A stretch of 64,000 nucleotides of DNA from positions 489,149 through 553,148 of the forward strand of contig NZ_AHOO02000013.1 in NCBI RefSeq assembly GCF_000244755.1. Direction: 5' to 3'. This document shows positions 25,640 through 35,696 of the stretch, one piece after another. Under the pieces are notes generated by a model. The model was given only the letters and a program-made list of their open reading frames with translations. It was not told where the DNA came from and did not search any database. The translations under genes and the position numbers were made by a program. The DNA comes from Leptospira licerasiae serovar Varillal str. VAR 010. Its GTDB lineage: Bacteria; Spirochaetota; Leptospiria; Leptospirales; Leptospiraceae. Within the stretch, counting starts at the first letter, position 1. Each line of letters begins with the position of its first letter.

Positions 25640-25776
25640 AGAATAGAAGAGCCTCTGAGTTTATTTTCACACAGAGTCACAGAGCCGCAAAGGATTAGAT
25701 ACAGCAATGTAGGAACTCCAACATTGCAATACTGATGAAAACCCTCTGCGCTTTCGCTTCTCTGCGTGAGAAAAAA
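25640..25776. repeat. Intergenic ctctgcg/cgcagag inverted-repeat element, copy 2, with nested palindrome
   Basis: Left arm cacacagagtcacagagccgcaaagg (about 25669-25693, in two parts) and right arm ctctgcgctttcgcttctctgcgtgag (about 25744-25770) are inverted and match the 20935-21090 element. Between them, gcaatgtaggaactccaaca-ttgc at 25704-25727 forms a hairpin with 7-bp arms (gcaatgt/acattgc) and belongs to the second palindrome family. Confidence 0.78.
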
Positions 25777-25789
25777 TATCAGTAGTGGA

Positions 25790-26434
25790 TTACCACTTTA
25801 ACTTCTTAGCGTCTTCTAAGAATTTTTCCAAACCGATATCGGTTAATGGATGTTTAAACAACTGTTGGTAAGCGGAAATCGGCATAGTAGCACAATCAGC
25901 TCCACGAAGAGCGGATTCTTTCAAATGGATCGGTCCTCTGATGGATGCAGCTAAAATCTTAGTTTCATAACCGTAGTTATCATAAATCTCTCTGATCTCG
26001 GAAATCAGTTCCATTCCGTCCCAAGAAGTATCATCCACACGACCGATAAAAGGAGAAATATAAGTTGCTCCTGCTTTTGCGGCAAGAAGTGCCTGAGGAG
26101 CGGAAAAACAAAGAGTTACGTTTGTAGGAATTCCTTTCTCAGTCAGCTTCACTACTGTCTTTAAACCTTCCGGAATTAGAGGAACTTTGATGACCACATT
26201 CGGAGCGATCTTTACTAATTCGTCCGCTTCCTTGAGCATATCTTCGTGTTTGGTTGCGATTACTTCTGCGCTAACCGGACCAGGTACGATCGCGCAAATC
26301 TCTTTGATCACTTCTTTAAAATTGCGGCCGGACTTAGCGATGAGAGACGGGTTTGTAGTAACTCCGTCCAAAAGACCGTAGGACGCGATCTCTTTGATCT
26401 CGTCCACATTGGCTGTATCTAGATATAATTCCAC
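25790..26434 (-). CDS. tal: Transaldolase, short (fructose-6-phosphate aldolase-like) type
   Basis: Transfers a dihydroxyacetone unit in the non-oxidative pentose phosphate pathway. It is the compact 214-aa class with a TIM barrel: [28 protein letters not shown], the Schiff-base Lys83 in [19 protein letters not shown] and FIGRVDD. The start at ATG 26434 coincides with the conserved N-terminus. The short class contains both transaldolases and F6P aldolases; the sequence is closer to the widespread transaldolase (TalC) group. Confidence 0.9.
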   Translation of the reverse strand: MELYLDTANVDEIKEIASYGLLDGVTTNPSLIAKSGRNFKEVIKEICAIVPGPVSAEVIATKHEDMLKEADELVKIAPNVVIKVPLIPEGLKTVVKLTEKGIPTNVTLCFSAPQALLAAKAGATYISPFIGRVDDTSWDGMELISEIREIYDNYGYETKILAASIRGPIHLKESALRGADCATMPISAYQQLFKHPLTDIGLEKFLEDAKKLKW

Positions 26435-26505
26435 GTAAAATGCTCCGAAAGATTTTGAATCTCTCTGGATAGTGGCGGTCTTAAGCGCCCTCGGTCAAGG
26501 ATTTC

Positions 26506-27216
26506 TTACGGGATCAGATCTCTTAAAGTTTTGATTTCTTCTGCAGAGAAGAACTCTTTATATTCTTTTTCGATCTGAGATTTTACCTTAGAGCTGAAAT
26601 AATCCACTCTTCTGGTAAAAGGTTGTTTTTTATACGCTTCCTTCCATTGGACAATGAATCCGCCTGCAGGAGGGGCTTGTCTCTCGTCTGTCAATTCCCA
26701 GATAACAGCCCCACCGATCTTCTTATCATCCAGGGTCTCTTTTTTAGGTTTTCCGTATTTATTTTCCAGTTTGGACTGAACGTCTTTGCCTGGAAGATAA
26801 CGAAAGGACACTCCGACTGAGAATAATTTACCCGGCTCCAAATGTTCGTCTTCTTCCGGAGAAGTTTCTTTTTCAGGACGAGGTTGGTTCTTGTCTTTAG
26901 GGCGGGAATCAAGGATCAATTTAGGAGTGGAATAAAAACGGTATAGATAGAAGATCCCATTTCGTCTTACAAGTAGAGACTTCTCCTTATCTTCATGAAC
27001 TACTTCTATTTTTTCATCACTCTGAGGATTTGCTGCTAAGGATAAAAACTTGTCTCTGACTTGGGCATAAGAAGCTTCCCAGGAGACTTCTGCAAATCCG
27101 TCTAAGGTGGGTTTGGAGCCGTTATTTCTGGAATTATCTCCCGGAAACTGAGAAAATACGGAACTCCAAGGAAGGAGTAGGGAGAATAAGAACAGGAAGA
27201 TGGATTGCCCTTTCAT
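26506..27216 (-). CDS. Exported hypothetical protein
   Basis: A 236-aa protein with a clear signal peptide from ATG 27216 (MKGQSIFLFLFSLLLPWSSVFSQ) and a purine-rich AAGAAGT upstream. The frame is open upstream to 27333, but that part overlaps the preceding gene and spoils the signal. The mature part has an acidic Pro/Glu stretch (RPEKETSPEEDEHLEPG) and a basic, helical end. I do not recognise a domain. It is probably periplasmic and co-transcribed with the membrane protein gene upstream. Confidence 0.72.
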   Translation of the reverse strand: MKGQSIFLFLFSLLLPWSSVFSQFPGDNSRNNGSKPTLDGFAEVSWEASYAQVRDKFLSLAANPQSDEKIEVVHEDKEKSLLVRRNGIFYLYRFYSTPKLILDSRPKDKNQPRPEKETSPEEDEHLEPGKLFSVGVSFRYLPGKDVQSKLENKYGKPKKETLDDKKIGGAVIWELTDERQAPPAGGFIVQWKEAYKKQPFTRRVDYFSSKVKSQIEKEYKEFFSAEEIKTLRDLIP

Positions 27217-27251
27217 ACTTCTTAAACTATCGGCAGAAAACCGAACAAGAA

Positions 27252-27884
27252 TTAGGAATCTTCCCCCAAATCGTCTGCATCTTCTTCCTCTCTGTCCACA
27301 CGAATTCCCCCGAATTTCACCTTTCCGTTCCATCTTAAGATGAGAAGGACCATCAGGATCAGAACGTTTGGAAGAACGAATAGAAAGGAAATTTCATGGT
27401 ACAGGCCGTAAACCGCCAGATTCGAGGCGATCACTGAGATAAAGATCCCCGAAAGTAGGGAAATCTCTTGGTTGAGAAGCCTTGCCAAAAAAGAACCGCC
27501 GTTTCGAGAGATCCTAGCCGCTCTTAAAATTTCGGAAGAGATAAAAGAGTAGAATGCGAGCACAAGCACTGGCATCAGAAAAGAAAGAAAGAAATAATTT
27601 CCAAAAGAATCCGTATAATGAGGAGAGCCAATGAGCCCTCCGGTCAGTGTCCAGACATACGCAAAAAATGCGGAAAGTCCGAATGCGAGAAGCCCGTGTT
27701 GTAGACTTCCCGCAGATTCAAAAATAGAAACGATCTTAGAAGGAATGATTCTCGCCCAATCAGTCAGCTCCTGTTTTTCGAAAGTATCTTTTCCGCTTAA
27801 ATAAATGAGTCGGAAATAATAATCTCCCAAGGAAACGACCACTAACGTGATCACTAAATAGATCAGGTAGAGAAAAAATTCCAT
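27252..27884 (-). CDS. Integral membrane protein, about five TM segments
   Basis: A 210-aa polytopic protein of unknown function. Hydrophobic segments lie near residues 3-20, 63-85, 95-115, 142-160 and 165-182. The C-terminus is cytoplasmic-looking and acidic (REEEDADDLGEDS). Its arrangement is reminiscent of YIP1-like membrane proteins, but I cannot confirm that. It starts one base downstream of the purH stop and ends before the exported protein gene, so all three may be one transcript. Confidence 0.7.
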   Translation of the reverse strand: MEFFLYLIYLVITLVVVSLGDYYFRLIYLSGKDTFEKQELTDWARIIPSKIVSIFESAGSLQHGLLAFGLSAFFAYVWTLTGGLIGSPHYTDSFGNYFFLSFLMPVLVLAFYSFISSEILRAARISRNGGSFLARLLNQEISLLSGIFISVIASNLAVYGLYHEISFLFVLPNVLILMVLLILRWNGKVKFGGIRVDREEEDADDLGEDS

Positions 27885-27885
27885 C

Positions 27886-29427
<1,542 letters not shown>

Positions 29428-29428
29428 G

Positions 29429-30067
29429 CTAGAGGATTGAGACCTTCCTGTCTTTGATTACGAGCCGATCTTCGCAGAAGTGTTTAACCGCGAGGGGCAG
29501 GATTTTATGTTCCTCTTTGAGAATGGCAAGAGTCAATTCTCTTTCGGTCATTCCTTCCTCGATTTTAACAACTCCCTGCAAAATGATCGGACCGGAATCC
29601 ACACCCTCGTCCACAAAATGGGCGGTGCAACCCGCGAACTTGACTCCGTAATCGAATGCCTGTTTTTGTGCGTGGAGACCTGCAAATGCTGGAAGAAGAG
29701 AAGGATGTATATTGATGATCCTGTTGCGAAAGACCCGGATGATCTCCGGTTTTAGAATTCTCATATATCCGCAGGCCACGATCAGATCAGGAGAGATTTC
29801 TTCCAAGGTGCGAAGAAGGTCCAGATGATATTCTTCCTTTTTGGAATAAGACTTCCAATCTAGGATCCTGGCCGGGACATTATGACCGGCTGCAATCTGG
29901 ATAGAGGGCGCCTCAGGGTTGTCTGTGATTAAAATTGCTGGATTTGCCGGGATTTTTCCCTTTTGGATCCCTGAAAGGACAGCTTCTAGGTTGCTCCCCC
30001 GCCCGGAGGCCAAAAAGACAAGCTTTTTTCTGGGTTTGGGAAACAGGCTTGCCAAGAATTTTCGCAT
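29429..30067 (-). CDS. purN: Phosphoribosylglycinamide formyltransferase
   Basis: Formylates GAR using 10-formyl-THF, the third step of purine synthesis. The phosphate-binding loop is [13 protein letters not shown]. The catalytic Asn-His-Asp set is visible in [17 protein letters not shown] and [14 protein letters not shown]. The 212 aa include a short basic N-terminal extension ([15 protein letters not shown]) relative to the usual start. It is directly upstream of purH. The divergent neighbour is fliS. Confidence 0.95.
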   Translation of the reverse strand: MRKFLASLFPKPRKKLVFLASGRGSNLEAVLSGIQKGKIPANPAILITDNPEAPSIQIAAGHNVPARILDWKSYSKKEEYHLDLLRTLEEISPDLIVACGYMRILKPEIIRVFRNRIINIHPSLLPAFAGLHAQKQAFDYGVKFAGCTAHFVDEGVDSGPIILQGVVKIEEGMTERELTLAILKEEHKILPLAVKHFCEDRLVIKDRKVSIL

Positions 30068-30141
30068 CCGATACGCTAAGAATTACCAGTCCACGTTAAG
30101 GCGGTCCGGAATTTTGTCGAAAAGTATTTCAGGAGAGACAC

Positions 30142-30594
30142 ATGTCACTTGCTAGAAAATCGACGGCGTCCGTCGAACAGTATAAATCCAACGAAATTTC
30201 TACTGTGAGTCAGGGCCGGCTTATCGTGATGTTATATGAAGGAGCAATTCGCTTCCTGAACGTTGCCATCGAGAATAATACACCCCGCAAGTACGACGTG
30301 GTGAACAATAATATCCTAAAAGCCCAAGAGATCGTGACTGAGCTGATGCTTGCCCTGAACATGGAAAACGGGGGAGAGGTCGCAAACAATCTACTCGGAA
30401 TTTATGTTTATATTAAAAAGCGCTTACTCGAAGCTAACATGAAGAAGGACAGCGAGATCCTTTCCGAAATCATCAAATATCTGGAAGATCTAAAACTTGC
30501 TTGGGAAGAAATTGAGAAGAAGGAAAAAGCTTCTTCCGTAGTCCCTATGCCTTCCGCCGGTTCCAGAGGAACTGGGCTCTCTCTCCAAGGTTAA
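30142..30594 (+). CDS. fliS: Flagellar export chaperone FliS
   Basis: Cytoplasmic chaperone that binds flagellin C-termini before export. Typical FliS features are YKSNEISTVSQGRLIVMLYEGAIRFL, read in pieces, and the helix-rich body with NNILKAQEIVTELMLALNM and NNLLGIYVYIKKRLLEAN. A variable Ser/Pro/Gly tail follows. At 150 aa it is slightly longer than usual. An AGGAGAGACAC site precedes the ATG. It is first of a compact three-gene operon. Periplasmic flagella are expected in a spirochaete. Confidence 0.93.
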   Translation: MSLARKSTASVEQYKSNEISTVSQGRLIVMLYEGAIRFLNVAIENNTPRKYDVVNNNILKAQEIVTELMLALNMENGGEVANNLLGIYVYIKKRLLEANMKKDSEILSEIIKYLEDLKLAWEEIEKKEKASSVVPMPSAGSRGTGLSLQG

Positions 30595-30602
30595 AATTAA
30601 AA

Positions 30603-31037
30603 ATGGCGGGCAGGGTTTCTAAAAATCAAAATTCTATGGAAGAAAAACTTTCCTCTTATTATGAGGAGAAAATTTCTTTTTTAGACAAACTGATCGAACT
30701 CCAAAAACGCCAGTTGCAAATTTTAGGCTTCGGGGATGGAGAGGCGGCTGCCAAACTTGAAATCCAAAATTCTGATCTAGTCGAAAAGATGAAACGATTG
30801 GACCGCAAGATAGAACAATTAGAAGAATCTTCTCCCCAAACTCTGGAAATTATTCGACTCTCCGATATGATCTTTCAAAAATTGGAGGAGTCCAGGGATT
30901 TGAATTCCCAAGTAGGGGAAAAGATGGAGATCATTCTGCAGGAATATCGCAAAGAGTTGAATATGGTTCAATCCAAGATCCAACTCAAAAAATTCCTAGC
31001 TCATAGGAAATTGGGTTGGAAGACGGGGACCTGCTGA
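30603..31037 (+). CDS. Coiled-coil protein, possible FlgN-like flagellar chaperone
   Basis: A 144-aa, strongly helical, charged protein. Heptad-like patterns run through most of its length (KLSSYYEEKISFLDKLIELQ, MKRLDRKIEQLEE), and the C-terminus is basic. Its size, helical composition and place 8 nt after fliS suggest a FlgN-like chaperone for hook-associated proteins. FlgN sequences are poorly conserved, so this is inference. Its end overlaps the J-domain gene by 22 nt. Confidence 0.6.
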   Translation: MAGRVSKNQNSMEEKLSSYYEEKISFLDKLIELQKRQLQILGFGDGEAAAKLEIQNSDLVEKMKRLDRKIEQLEESSPQTLEIIRLSDMIFQKLEESRDLNSQVGEKMEIILQEYRKELNMVQSKIQLKKFLAHRKLGWKTGTC

Positions 31038-31498
31038 GCCGTGCCCTGGACTTTTACGGACTCCCCAAAAAATTCGACGCAAACTTAGTCCGGAGTAGAT
31101 TCCGGGAACTCTCTCGTAAGTATCATCCTGATTCCGGAGAATATGAGACGGATATTCTATTTAAGGAATTGGTCCAACTAAGGGACGTTTTACTTTCTTC
31201 TCTCCAGAATGCATCTTTAGTAATTTTAGAAAATTCTAAGGAAGATCCAGAAGGATTCCAATTTTATAAACTAGCTAAACAGAAAGCTGCCCAAGCGATC
31301 GAAAAATATTTTCAGTTCACCGATGGAAATCCGGTCTACTTAAAGAAGGAAGACAATCCTGCACTACTACGTTTAAGAGAAGAATTGGAAACCGCTAAGA
31401 AGGAATTAGAAGAGTTTTTGGAAAAATTTCCCAAAAGTATCTGGAAAGAAGATACGGAAACTACTCTTAAAAAGATAAGCGTTTGGTTTAAAGATTAA
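31016..31498 (+). CDS. J-domain protein in the fliS operon
   Basis: A 160-aa protein with an N-terminal J-domain-like segment: ALDFYGLP, RFRELSRKYHPDSG with the HPD tripeptide at 37-39, then FKELVQLRDVL. That would stimulate a DnaK-type Hsp70. The C-terminal half is helical and acidic, without the Gly/Phe or zinc regions of DnaJ. A TTG at 31016 gives a 22-nt overlap with the coiled-coil gene; the exact start is uncertain. The context suggests a specialised co-chaperone linked to flagellar or export functions, which is inference. Confidence 0.72.
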   Translation: MEDGDLLSRALDFYGLPKKFDANLVRSRFRELSRKYHPDSGEYETDILFKELVQLRDVLLSSLQNASLVILENSKEDPEGFQFYKLAKQKAAQAIEKYFQFTDGNPVYLKKEDNPALLRLREELETAKKELEEFLEKFPKSIWKEDTETTLKKISVWFKD

Positions 31499-31986
31499 GG
31501 AACCTGCAACGTATTCGAAGGCATAGAGAATACGTAAATATCCTTTGTTCCGCTGTTCAGATCCAAAGAGATCACGGAAGATCTAAGAGTTACGTAATCG
31601 CCTGAATTTAAAGTAGCCACAATTTTACAGACTCTGTTTGTATTTTCTCCGGCGCCAGGGACCGCAAGTGGGCCGGCAGTCGGATTTACTTCGATAGAAT
31701 ATTCTTTTGGTTGGTTCGGGAGCATATTCAAGGGAAGTTCACATGCTTTTCCGGAAGAAAAATCGGCAGGATTCCTAGATGCGTCCGCAGTACTTCCCGT
31801 ATACAAAGTATAACCGCTAAAAAATGCTTCCGGATTTCCTGCTCTCAATCTGAGTTCGTACACTCCTGTGCCGATCAAAGTGATACCTACCAAAGTAGGT
31901 GGAGTGGTTACAACCCGATTCGTGGAGTAATTATAACAAGATAATAAGGAAAAGATGAGTAGTGAAATAGAGAAGAATGTACGCAT
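31495..31986 (-). CDS. Putative lipoprotein
   Basis: A protein of unknown function, 163 aa from ATG 31986, which has CAGGAAGA just upstream; the ATG at 32010 has no such site. The signal peptide MRTFFSISLLIFSLLSC has a good lipobox with Cys17. The mature part is beta-rich with a Gly-containing TLVGITLIGTGVYELRLRAGNP, reminiscent of an Ig/FNIII-like surface domain. The last bases overlap the end of the convergent J-domain gene by 4 nt. Probably an outer-membrane or surface lipoprotein. Confidence 0.68.
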   Translation of the reverse strand: MRTFFSISLLIFSLLSCYNYSTNRVVTTPPTLVGITLIGTGVYELRLRAGNPEAFFSGYTLYTGSTADASRNPADFSSGKACELPLNMLPNQPKEYSIEVNPTAGPLAVPGAGENTNRVCKIVATLNSGDYVTLRSSVISLDLNSGTKDIYVFSMPSNTLQVP

Positions 31987-32010
31987 TCTTCCTGATAAAA
32001 AAAGATTCAT

Positions 32011-32562
32011 TTAGCTGTGTATATAGTCCGCCCAGCCGAATTTTTCGACCAATTGGGTGGATACTGAAAATTGTGGAAAACGTCTCTTGTTTGTCGACCG
32101 ATTTTCAGGGATCTCCCACTTGAGTTCTTGCAGAAGTTTGTTTCCTTTTTTGGTGTTACAATCCCTGCAAGCAGTGACCAGATTTTCCCAGGTATGGTAG
32201 TCCTTTGGCTTTTTTTCTCGAGGGATCTCTTCCCACCTGCTTTTAGGGATCACATGATCCAAGGTGAGTTTGGAGGAAGGTAGTTTGCGTCTACAATACA
32301 CACACTCATGATCGTCTCTTAAGAATATATTTTCTCTAGAGAGTTTATGCTTACGTTTAGGAACTTTGTAATAGTCTGTTAGTAGAATGATCCTAGGAGT
32401 GGAAAGTTTAAGTTTCTCGGATCTGATAAAGTGGCTTTTTTCGTCTTTAATGAGTTCTGCTTTTCGGAGAATGAGAAGGATTACGGCGTCTTTAACGGTT
32501 CGGATCGCAACCGGGACATAGGTCGCGTTCAGCACCAACACAGGTTGGGTTAGAACATCCAT
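32011..32562 (-). CDS. HNH endonuclease-family protein
   Basis: A 183-aa protein with a C-terminal HNH domain: ECVYCRRKLPSS (Zn Cys pair), LTLDHVIPKSRW (catalytic His), then NLVTACRDCNTKKGN (second Cys pair and Asn). The N-terminus (VLVLNATYVPVAIRTVKDAV) matches the widespread stand-alone bacterial HNH group found in many genomes without mobile-element context. Target and role are unknown. The ATG is at 32562, and no restriction-modification partner is adjacent. Confidence 0.88.
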   Translation of the reverse strand: MDVLTQPVLVLNATYVPVAIRTVKDAVILLILRKAELIKDEKSHFIRSEKLKLSTPRIILLTDYYKVPKRKHKLSRENIFLRDDHECVYCRRKLPSSKLTLDHVIPKSRWEEIPREKKPKDYHTWENLVTACRDCNTKKGNKLLQELKWEIPENRSTNKRRFPQFSVSTQLVEKFGWADYIHS

Positions 32563-32609
32563 ATCTAACCAAACTGTATAGATTCATAAAATTATGTCGA
32601 GTAAAAGTA

Positions 32610-33239
32610 TTATTTCTCGGAACGTTTCTTTTTGACCGTGAAATATAGAACTAGGCCTAATACAAAAATTCCTAATAATACAAAGACCGTAATTTGCCCT
32701 TGGTGGACCAATCTGCCTAGCTGGTCCAAGTTTTTTGCACCATAATGTCCTAGGTAAACCCAGATCGGAACGGAAATGGCTGCTGCGAACATATCCAAGA
32801 ATAAAAATCTAAAGAAGGAAATACGATCTGAAGTCCCTGCTGTTAGATAAATAGGCATCCTAAGTCCAGGCATGAACCTTGCCATGAATACGACCCAGTT
32901 ACCGTACTTAGAAAACTTTTCTTGCACTTTGGAAAATCTTTCCGGAGTCAAAAACTTTGCGATAAAAGGAATTTGTAATACCTTCTCTCCGAAAACTCTT
33001 CCCAATAAAAATACGGAGCCGTCTCCTACAAGAACTCCCGCCATTCCCACGCCGAACATTACATGTTCATTTGCATATCCTAAACCGGCTAAAACTCCGC
33101 CGGAAACCAAGGATATATCTTCCGGGATCGGAAGACCGAAACCGCAGAGAATCAGAGTGGAGAAAACTGCTAGGTAAGAGAACTCATTCCCAAAGCGGGA
33201 AAAAAAATTGACTAAATCCGGGATATTGACTAGATCCAT
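32610..33239 (-). CDS. DedA-family inner-membrane protein
   Basis: A 209-aa member of the DedA (SNARE-associated/VTT) family, which includes undecaprenyl-phosphate and phospholipid flippases. Family signatures are the FGLPIPEDISLVSGG motif near residue 35, LGRVFGEKV in the middle and the re-entrant region FMARFMPGLRMPIYLTAG with the essential Arg residues. About five membrane segments, with a basic end (KKKRSEK). The substrate is inferred to be a polyprenyl phosphate or phospholipid. Confidence 0.9.
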   Translation of the reverse strand: MDLVNIPDLVNFFSRFGNEFSYLAVFSTLILCGFGLPIPEDISLVSGGVLAGLGYANEHVMFGVGMAGVLVGDGSVFLLGRVFGEKVLQIPFIAKFLTPERFSKVQEKFSKYGNWVVFMARFMPGLRMPIYLTAGTSDRISFFRFLFLDMFAAAISVPIWVYLGHYGAKNLDQLGRLVHQGQITVFVLLGIFVLGLVLYFTVKKKRSEK

Positions 33240-33359
33240 GAATGTTTTTGTTTACCGAGTAGAATTCCACCAGTGAAACTTATCCAGAGCAAATTGGAAT
33301 CGAAAAACTAGATTTGTTTGGCTTGCTTTCGCCCTTTTTAGATACCAAATTGGTTCTAG

Positions 33360-34508
33360 GTGCAAAAAGACAGAAATCAAATCATCCAAGCTGAAAATTC
33401 TCTCTTATCCGGCTATGCAGTTTTACAGGATGAGACCGGCGGAAGAGAATACAAAGAAGAAGAACACCCGTACCGCATTCCTTTCCAGAGAGATAGAGAT
33501 AGGGTAGTTCATTCTAGCGCATTCAAAAGATTACAATATAAGACTCAGGTTTTCGTTTATTCGGTAGGGGAAAATTATCGTAATCGACTCACTCATACTT
33601 TGGAAGTCGCAGGGATCTCTAGAACGATCGCTTCCGCACTGGGGCTCAACTCACTTCTTGCGGAAACGATCGCACTCGCTCACGATCTGGGGCATACACC
33701 TTTCGGACATGCCGGCCAAGACATGCTTTCCGATCTGATGGGAGAGTTCGGCGGGTTTGAACATAATAAACAATCGGTCAGGATCGTTACAATTTTAGAA
33801 ACACGTTATCCGGAATTTCCAGGACTCAATCTTTCCAAAGAAACTTTAAAAGGTATGATGAAACATGGTGCTGAATATAGCGGCTCCAATTTAGGAAAGG
33901 AAAGAAAGAACGAAGGTCCAAGTTTAGAATCCCAATGTGCGGACGTAGCGGATGAGATAGCGTATACAAGTCATGATATAGATGACGGCTTGGAAATGGG
34001 GTATCTAAAGGCGGAAGATCTGGACTCACTTTCTCTCTGGGGTGAGACTTCCAAAATGGTAAGGGAGAAGTTCCCAAAACTGGACGGTAAAGTTTTTGTA
34101 AGGACTGTGATCCGAGAATTGACCAATAGTATGGTCTCTAATATGATCGGAACAATAGAATCCAGGATCTCCGAATGGAAAATTTCGGATCGAAACGATC
34201 TAAATCGTATCTACCAAGAAGGAAAAAGGATCGCAACCTATGAACCTTCATATGGAGAGAAGGTCAGAGAACTAAAATCTTATCTTTACAAAACTCTTTA
34301 CAGACATCCTTCCGTGGTAGTTACGAGCGATAGAGGGAGAGACATGATAGAAACATTATTCTTTCATTTCAGAAAACAGCCTGATTCTATTCCGGAAACC
34401 TATAGAAGAAGAATCGAAAAAGAAGGACTGGAAAGATGTGTATGCGACTACGTGGCGGGAATGACTGACAGATACGCAGAAGAGATGGCATCCAGTATCG
34501 GAAAATAA
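33360..34508 (+). CDS. dgt: Deoxyguanosinetriphosphate triphosphohydrolase-like protein
   Basis: HD-superfamily phosphohydrolase that removes triphosphate from dGTP or other dNTPs. It shows FQRDRDRVVHSSAFKRLQYK, NRLTHTLEVAGISRTIA, the metal site ALAHDLGHTPFGHAGQ and the later DEIAYTSHDIDDG. At 382 aa it is in the short dGTPase class. The start is GTG 33360 with no convincing ribosome-binding site. The position is divergent from dedA. Confidence 0.9.
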   Translation: MQKDRNQIIQAENSLLSGYAVLQDETGGREYKEEEHPYRIPFQRDRDRVVHSSAFKRLQYKTQVFVYSVGENYRNRLTHTLEVAGISRTIASALGLNSLLAETIALAHDLGHTPFGHAGQDMLSDLMGEFGGFEHNKQSVRIVTILETRYPEFPGLNLSKETLKGMMKHGAEYSGSNLGKERKNEGPSLESQCADVADEIAYTSHDIDDGLEMGYLKAEDLDSLSLWGETSKMVREKFPKLDGKVFVRTVIRELTNSMVSNMIGTIESRISEWKISDRNDLNRIYQEGKRIATYEPSYGEKVRELKSYLYKTLYRHPSVVVTSDRGRDMIETLFFHFRKQPDSIPETYRRRIEKEGLERCVCDYVAGMTDRYAEEMASSIGK

Positions 34509-34583
34509 ACTCTTATTGCGCGGGCTTGCCTGAAAAACGTGACTATCATTTGCGACATGGATCTGTATTTCCGGAATAGGTCG

Positions 34584-35696
34584 TTATTTAATAGAAAGAA
34601 TTGTTTCTTCCAAAGCTAGCAAAAGAGAATCAACTTCCTCTTTCGTTGTATATAGGCCTGTGGAAATTCGGATCGCTCTAAGCGCTTCGTCGTTAGAATA
34701 TCCCATTGCGAGTAAAGAAGGCGCTGCTTCTCTGGACCTGGATTTACAAGATGAACCTGTTGAAACTGCAAATCCTTTCTCTTCCATTCCCATCATAAAA
34801 AAGTCCAGATCGTCCAAAGGAAGTAGAGCGAACGTTGTGGAAAAAAGTCTAGGTGAATTTTCTGCCACGATCTCTGCACCCAAACTTTTGAGTTTGGATT
34901 CTATCTTATTTCTATAATATTCCAGCCTTTTGTTCTTATTCTCCATTTCCGCAAACTGGATTTTAGCTGCTTCTGCCAAGGCAATAATAGAAGGAGAATT
35001 TTCAGTTCCGGCTCTGTGTCCATTCTCTTGATTTCCTCCTTGGAATACTCCTCCTTCCGGTAGATGTTTCGGGTCGAACCATAAGACGGAAGAACCGAGC
35101 CCGCCGCCGATTTTATGACCGGAGAATGTGAATCCGTTCAGAACGGAAAAAGGCACTGGGATTTTGGAGAATGATTGGATTAGATCGGAATAAAATGGCA
35201 TTCCGTATTTCTCGGAAATTTCGGCTAATTCTTGGATTGGTTGGATCACACCTGTTTCGTTACCTGCGTGTAATACGAATACAGGGCCGGGCTCATTTTT
35301 GAGATTAGATTCTAATTCGGAAGGGGAAACAAGCCCGGATCTATCTGTATTCAAAACTTTATAAGGAATTCCTAAACTTCTAAAAGAAGAATACATGGCA
35401 GCATGTTCGAAAGGAGAAAGATAGGCGATAGTTTTGATAAATTGTTTTGCAAAGTAAACGAGAGAATAATCGGCTTCCGTACCGGAAGATACGAATACAA
35501 ACCCTTTCGGATCTTTCCCTGTGAGTTTTGCTAAAACTTTTCGAGCCTCTTCGATTTTGCCCTGTCTGGCTAAAGAAAATCGTGTAGGTCCGGAAGGATT
35601 AAAAAAATCATCCTCATATTCTTCTAAGATCTTATTTAATAAACCTGGGATAGGAGGATGGGTCGCATTATAATCGAAGTATTTAATTCTTTTCAT
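34584..35696 (-). CDS. Cysteine desulfurase (NifS/IscS-type aminotransferase class V)
   Basis: PLP enzyme that mobilises sulfur from cysteine for Fe-S clusters or thiolation. N-terminal FDYNATHPP, cofactor region SSGTEADYSLV, the Schiff-base Lys in FSGHKIGGGLGSS and the active-site Cys loop VSTGSSCKSRSREAAPS are all present. Length 370 aa. The loop differs from canonical IscS (SSGSACTS), and no iscU neighbour is seen, so it may feed tRNA thiolation or a dedicated pathway. It overlaps the upstream gene by 14 nt. Confidence 0.85.
   Translation of the reverse strand: MKRIKYFDYNATHPPIPGLLNKILEEYEDDFFNPSGPTRFSLARQGKIEEARKVLAKLTGKDPKGFVFVSSGTEADYSLVYFAKQFIKTIAYLSPFEHAAMYSSFRSLGIPYKVLNTDRSGLVSPSELESNLKNEPGPVFVLHAGNETGVIQPIQELAEISEKYGMPFYSDLIQSFSKIPVPFSVLNGFTFSGHKIGGGLGSSVLWFDPKHLPEGGVFQGGNQENGHRAGTENSPSIIALAEAAKIQFAEMENKNKRLEYYRNKIESKLKSLGAEIVAENSPRLFSTTFALLPLDDLDFFMMGMEEKGFAVSTGSSCKSRSREAAPSLLAMGYSNDEALRAIRISTGLYTTKEEVDSLLLALEETILSIK

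Noticed and set aside
32011..32562. HNH nuclease as part of a mobile element or restriction system
   Set aside because: Neighbours are housekeeping or envelope genes, with no methyltransferase, integrase, terminase or intron features.
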